Below are positions 57,296 to 64,000 of a stretch of 64,000 nucleotides of DNA, piece by piece. Within the stretch, counting starts at the first letter, position 1, and each line of letters starts with the position of its first letter. This DNA comes from Drosophila persimilis. Its lineage: Eukaryota > Arthropoda > Insecta > Diptera > Drosophilidae. The DNA lies in NCBI RefSeq assembly GCF_003286085.1, contig NW_020825298.1, forward strand, positions 11,904,001-11,968,000. Direction: 5' to 3'. The notes beneath the pieces were generated by a model. It saw nothing but the letters and a program-made list of their open reading frames with translations. It had not been told where the DNA came from and ran no database searches. Position numbers and translations under genes: made by a program.

Positions 57296-58017
57296 TTACT
57301 TGGCACAGAAGCAACCGGCGGTGACGGTGACCGTCTTAAACTGCCACAACTGGGCCGCTGTCATTTCCTTGTTCAGCCAGGAGGCAGCACGATCGGGCAC
57401 CGAGCCTTGGGCCAGCACCTTCACCTTGTACTCGAGAGGCCTGCAGTTGGAGCCGTGTGTGCACTTGGCGCCCTGGGCGGGACGAGACTCGCACACGGCG
57501 TTCATCAGATAGCGCGGAAAGTGAAGGTTGCCCAGGTCGAGGAGTTCGTTCTAGAGGAGGGACGGACAGAGACTGTGACTATCCGCTGGAGGATTGGGGA
57601 TCTTAACAAACCGTAACTTTGCAATCGCATCCGGCAGAGTGGACGTCGTTGCGCTTGGTGGCCAGCAGATCCTCGTAGAAATCGTTGTAGTACATCACCG
57701 GCAGCTGCAGCTGGTGGGGCATGGCCACCGAAGTCTCTGTGGGATGTGGCGTGCTCTGGCCGAATCCGAAAAGAGCGCTGAGCATCTTGGAAGTACTGCG
57801 GTCCGGCTGCTCTTGCTCTTGCTCCTGATCCTCCATCTCCTCGTAGCCTCCTCCTTCGCTGGGGTAGACTCCTCGACTGCCTCCTACTGCTCCTCTACTG
57901 GCCAGGCAAAGCAGCGCCAGCGCCGCTATCGAAACGGGAAACTGGGAAACCAAGGAATAACCCCTTAAGCAGTGCTGCTTCAGCTGAGAGATGTCTCCCT
58001 GGACTCACCCAGACCAT
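57296..58017 (-). CDS. Ptth: Prothoracicotropic hormone precursor
   Basis: Brain neuropeptide that activates the receptor Torso in the prothoracic gland and triggers ecdysone synthesis. Exons 58009-58017 (only Met-Val-Trp), 57612-57941 and 57296-57550 give 197 residues. A hydrophobic signal peptide spans the first junction and exon 2. A Glu/Gln-rich propeptide is followed by the mature cystine-knot region with seven cysteines (two in Cys-Asp-Cys, singles at Ala-Val-Cys, Ala-Lys-Cys and Ser-Asn-Cys, and Gly-Cys-Phe-Cys near the end), the PTTH pattern of three intrachain bridges plus one for dimerisation. The donor of exon 2 is a weak GTTTGT. The start is inferred from splice phase; another upstream exon cannot be excluded. 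Confidence 0.9.
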
Positions 58018-59491
58018 CCTCCTGGATCCGTGCCTGTGCAGAGCTTAACTCCTTGTGCGGCTCCCAGCAAGGAATCCCGGCTCTTTTATATGCGCGAATT
58101 TTCCCACTGGACAATGGAGAATAGCCGGCTCTCGGATTACCTTTTGTGTATGTGTGGCGCAAGAGAGGCATCCATTATGGGCCGTCACCTGGATGGCGAA
58201 ACAATGACCACCCAACTGTTGACACTATAACAATGGGCTGGAGGCGGACTGGACTCGAGAGTGGTCACTGGGGTAGGTGGCTGGGGGATGGGGTTGAATC
58301 CTTTGGCTATTTATACTCCACTGCCTTTCAATGGGGAAAATGGCTTTAAGGCCTCAAGTGGTGTGGCGTGGGAGCGTGGAGTGGGGCCAAAAGAAGCCCA
58401 CTGACCCAGACATATGTACATATGCCCAGGCAAAAGGTCGGTGGTCGGCGCTACTCCTCCACCCACCACTTGAGTGGGGGTGCGGCTAGTTTTTGGCTGG
58501 ATTTCCCTGGGAATTTTTCATTCAAATTGTGGAGGATTTTTCTACCACTGAATAACCTCTGACATCGTACAACGATTCAGCTTTCTGCGCTTCAAGTTCC
58601 CTCGTCTCATTGCCCTACAGACCACAAAAAAACTCGTAGTCCCTAAGCCTAGAAATACGCCTTTCATGCAAACGATTTTACTCCTATCCGGAGTGCGAAT
58701 GGGTTCCATTTCATATGAAATTTCTTCTGATTGGAGATCCTGAACAAAGCCTTTGGTTCCGCTTGTGTCGTCATCATCAGATATGAGCTCACTCTCTCTC
58801 TGCACTGTCGTCTATCTCTCCCCTTCTCACAATGGTCAGTCCAGGTGCAGGCTCGGCTAGAGCGACTTCTGTTGGGGACTACGGGTGCCACGGGTCAGAC
58901 AATGCCACAGTCCGCGTGGGGCGTAGGGTGCACAAGCGAATGGGCCCCCACTTTTAGGGCTTCTCCACCGACGGGCAGCACGCATTGGACTCCGGCAATC
59001 CTACTCAGTTGAATGCGCGTCGTCGTGGAAAGAACGTCGCTCGCCCTACAGTTTGACACGCACACACACAGTTTTAGAGCCGCGTTCTCTCAAACTGTAA
59101 GCAGTGGAGGAGCTGCAGACAGCAGCAGCATCCGTTCTACGTGGATTATTCATACGCTTTTTTCAATTGGGATATCTTCGTAGAGATATATCTTTGGATA
59201 TCTCTCTCGTTGATGTTGTTGTTGTTGTACAGTTTTCCGCTGCGGAATTTGTTGGGGCGGAAAAGCGAGAGGTGGCAAAAGGTAGCAGGAAGCCCTCAAA
59301 GTGTCGACGAAAATCGTTAAAAAATAGAAAAACACACATTGCGACTATGTCAAGACTCACTTGAAGACCGATCCGATCCGACCCATCGGACAGGCACAAT
59401 AGAAGGAAGGAAGTAAGGAAGGAGCGAAGGGAGAGGACGAACCACGGCAGACACTAGTAGACTCCACATCCCGAACCCACTCAGGATTCGC
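58018..59491. other. Intergenic region between Ptth and Pph13
   Basis: Non-coding. Probable Pph13 promoter and 5' UTR between about 59000 and 59491. No palindromic TAAT P3-type site was convincingly seen. CA-rich run near 59058. Confidence 0.45.
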
Positions 59492-60819
<1,328 letters not shown>

Positions 60820-63800
60820 ATCCAATTTAGGCCAATCAAATGCATAGTTAAACTAATCTTAAACCCAATCTTAATGTTAATTTTAATTGATGTTGCTATG
60901 ATGATCCAGGGTTGCGGAGGAGAGAGTGGAGTGGACAGAAGCCAGTTCTAGTTCTAGTTATATTCTTGTTTTCTAGTCAATGTTCTAGTCTAATAAGTCG
61001 ATATCTAAGTACATTCACAAAGATGATTATAGAACACCTTTTTGGATGGAACTTTTGTAGCAAACCGCAATATTTGTACCAATGTTTAGGGAACTTTTTC
61101 GAGTGTACATCACCTGCTTATCGCCTTTGTTCCCCGTCCCTGGTTGCACCCCGATATATAAAAGAACAGAACATGAAATATTTCGAGACGAGGCGAGTCG
61201 AGAGTCCTTGACTACCTTTTCGGGGGCAGGTCTATGGAAGCTTCTATGGATTCCCCTACATGTGGCACATGATGCATGAGTGTGTGGTGCGTAACAAAGG
61301 AACACACCCACCCCGACTCCTCTCCTTATTTGTGGCTCGGATTAGAGGCAAACTAATTGTGCGATTTGAATGGATTTCGGGTTTCACTGCTGTTTGTTCG
61401 GCAATAACATTTGCTTTGCTTTTTAACAATTGCTGTACCTCTCTGGCTGCGCCACCTCCTCTGTGCAATCCCTGCTGCACAGCCAATACTCTGTTGCCTG
61501 TAATTTCCACTTACCATTATTAGTGGGGCTCCTCATCCTCTGCCCTACTGCAGGACCTAAGCAGTCTTAGCTGTGGGAGGAGTCCCTGACCCTCCTCTCT
61601 GGAGCCTCGTCTGTGTTGCTGGCCACGGCTTTGTGTATCAAAGCTTACGGGGGGCGAAAGCTGCCAGGGGAAGGATAGCTGTAAGAGGGATGGCAGAGCG
61701 AAAAACATTGCAAGGGGCGTTTCTGTACTTACATTGCATATGACGGACGCACTTTTGGGACAATCCGCGCGACTCTTTTTTAGGGTCTGGATACCCCGAT
61801 TTCTTGGAACAAGGAACTAAGGAATGCTCCTCAGGGTGCCATTACAGTGATCCGGCTCCGACATGGCTCAATCGACTCGGCTATTGGTGCTGTTCAGGAA
61901 TATATATACTAGATGGATTCGGAAACCCTTCCTTCTGAGTGTTACACGCATTTATCTCCAGGCCTATGCTAATATATTCCTAAAATTTTGAATTTGTTTT
62001 ACTTTTTTCGCCATAATTGAAGCGCGGCATGTAGTCACTAACACTTGAGATGTGCAGCATACTCTATGTGGTCTTTTTTAACCAGAAACCATTCCCGTTA
62101 ATGGTAAATCTGGAAGAGATTTAATCAAGTTATGGTCCTTTGAACGCCTAACACTCTTCCGGCGGACTCTTCGGACTGCATCCTGCTCGAGGCAGAGCTC
62201 ACAGGCGAAGAGCACTACGGAAAGCTGCAGGAGCAGGGTGTGCACAGGTGGGCCGCGGCTCAGCTGGCTTAACACCTTGGCAAGCTCCTTGTGGATTTGC
62301 AGAGGCCAAGGGCCACCTAATGCTGCTGCCTCTGCGTGGGCCCATCCACATCCACATCCGTATCCTCCTGTGCTCCTGCCGCAGTGCTGTCAGCCATTTT
62401 GCGATGACAATGAGCTAATTGACGTCTGAGGTGGATGCCCCAGCGGGTGGACTGGCCGCAAAGATACCACGCCCCAGACAACACTGGTCCGAAAAAAGTT
62501 CATTATTCCCGGACAGGGGTTGATATCCGGCATCCGTCTGGTTGCCATTGGATAATCCTCACGTTATGAGGAGGACGCACCGAAGCGCACAGGATACTTT
62601 TTTGGTATTCCTGCATTCCAAGGGGCTGTCACCCATTCCCATTACCAACCAGCCCGCTCCTGCTCCTTCTGCTTGTCCTGTCACATTTAAAATTAATCGA
62701 AAATCTTTTCTTCGGTATTATTTCGAGCACTCGACCCCGGGGTACTGTGTGCGCAAGGACCACAAACTTTAATCGATAGTCAAATAAGGGAAGACAGGAG
62801 AGAGCGGAGAGCGGAGAGCAGAGAAGGGCAGAGCACGGAACATGTGTGTGCGTACGTTCGGCATAAGGACACGGCGTCCTTCCTGCTCCTTGCTCGGCTT
62901 TTGTGCTGTAATTTCTCTAACGTTTGTTTATATTTTATATCGAATGCGCCCCGGGCCGCATAAACGCAATAATCGCACATTTTATGGATTAAACTCACCT
63001 GCTCCGCCTGCTAATCTACCGACCAGACCAGGTCCTGCCCTCGGGGCCAATAGCATGGGTCAACCGGCCAGTCGGATGGTCTTTGATCTGAGTGATGAGG
63101 TGTCGAGTACCCTGGAAACCGTTGCCCTGTTACCAAGGATTATTCTTTCTTAACTAGGAGAATGTACTGCTCTACTATTTACTGAAGGATCTGTGGCATG
63201 TATGCATATTGCCTGTGCTTAATATGCTACATCCTTTCGTCTTCCTCCTTTTGAAATCCTTGTGTATAACGACCTATAAAACATCGAATATTGCTCAAAT
63301 GTTCCTTATAATTCCACATTTATCCCCAATCCATTCCCCAAAAGCATTTCACATTAGTCATGGGAGGAAGGAGGGAGGGAGGGGTCGTGCAGAACCCGTG
63401 GCAGCATTCATGAGTCTCTCCATTGGATTCCAAATGAGTTATTCATTATGCATATGCATTCGATCCCCTACCTCCGGCCGGGGACAATATTAAATAATGA
63501 AATATTAAAATCGAATTTGACTGAAAATTACTCCTTCCGTTTTCCACTCCCCCTCCTCTCCTCCGCCTGCTGCTGCTGCCATTTCCGTTTCCGTTTCGAT
63601 CCCAGAGGAGGTGTTCATGTGAATAAATTGCAATTAACAATATTTTTATTTCAACAAACGAAATGTCGGCCCCTACTCTGCCTTTCCTCGCCCGCCATAT
63701 CCCTTTTCGGATCCGGAAAAAGTCGGAAAAAAGGTGTAACAGAGGGAGAGAGCATGAAGCAGGAAAAGTGGAGGGGGGTACATTTAATTAAAGGCAAATT

Positions 63801-63930
63801 TAATGGGTAAATATTGCATGTGCCACACACACACACACACAAACGCGTCAAAAATTGGTCGGACAAAAAAATATATATGAAAAATGTGTATGCATATACA
63901 TTACATATGTACTGTACGTACTTATATATA
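60820..63930. other. Region downstream of Pph13, no confident gene
   Basis: Begins with the Pph13 3' UTR. Short open frames on both strands lack ATG starts or domain support. A minus-strand segment at 62078-62240 has a strong CTGCTCCTGCAG acceptor followed by a hydrophobic run and a basic Arg-Arg-x-x-Arg-Arg stretch, but no donor or partner exon was found. GA- and CT-rich simple sequence near 62800 and 63540. Confidence 0.5.
63824..63840. repeat. (CA)n microsatellite
   Basis: Short uninterrupted CA run. Confidence 0.85.
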
Positions 63931-64000
63931 CAGTGCGTTTCAAAAGTATAGGCCCGAAATGACAGAGTGATAAAGTAACATGAAAAGTCTGTGGAATGAA
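63931..64000 (+). mobile_element. Probable left terminus of a Tc1/mariner-type transposon (cut by window end)
   Basis: After a TA (63929-63930) the sequence begins CAGTGCGTTTCAAAAGTATA, which has the CAGTG.....CAAAAGTAT shape of Tc1-like terminal inverted repeats. Only 70 bp are inside the window, so neither the partner repeat nor a transposase can be checked. Confidence 0.45.

Overview
This window is nuclear DNA of a Drosophila-type fly. It has intron-containing genes with 53-75 bp introns, GT-AG splice sites, long microsatellites and long non-coding stretches. The ordered gene set ush, lwr, Spp, nAChRbeta3, Ets21C, rempA, Tspo, Mis12, Nle, Sf3b1, Ipk2, cold, Ptth, Pph13 matches, from memory, cytological region 21C-D of D. 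melanogaster chromosome 2L (Muller element B). The species cannot be fixed from sequence alone. No whole autonomous transposon and no bacterial gene was recognised.

Layout. Positions 1-15071 hold no convincing coding exon and are best read as the 5' region and intron of u-shaped; they are dominated by microsatellites and one long purine-rich tract. Positions 15072-19311 carry the nine-zinc-finger ush coding exons, followed by a 3' UTR of about 0.7 kb. Positions 20.1-24.45 kb are the oddest part: lesswright (Ubc9) is followed by a duplicated copy of its upstream sequence, a frame-broken two-exon gene remnant, and a large imperfect inverted duplication that could fold into a hairpin of about 1.5 kb. 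A second, older inverted pair of the same repeat lies on the other side of lwr. From 24.9 kb to 60.8 kb the window is gene-dense: signal peptide peptidase (-), nAChR beta3 (+), Ets21C with two alternative first coding exons (-), the IFT-A subunit rempA/IFT140 (-), Tspo (+), a beta-NAC-domain protein with a very long low-complexity tail (-), Mis12 (-), a pseudouridine glycosidase-kinase fusion (+), Notchless (-), Sf3b1 (+), Ipk2 (-), coiled (+), Ptth (-) and the eye homeobox gene Pph13 (+). The last 3 kb has no clear gene and ends in what looks like the terminus of a Tc1-like transposon.

The genes are not one pathway. They mix developmental regulators (ush, Ets21C, Pph13, Ptth) with housekeeping genes arranged as compact divergent or convergent pairs (Mis12/psuG-psuK, Nle/Sf3b1, Tspo/NAC, Sf3b1/Ipk2, cold/Ptth). 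Exon coordinates were derived by hand from splice-site sequence and reading-frame phase. Every multi-exon model below joins in frame, and several totals match the family lengths I remember.
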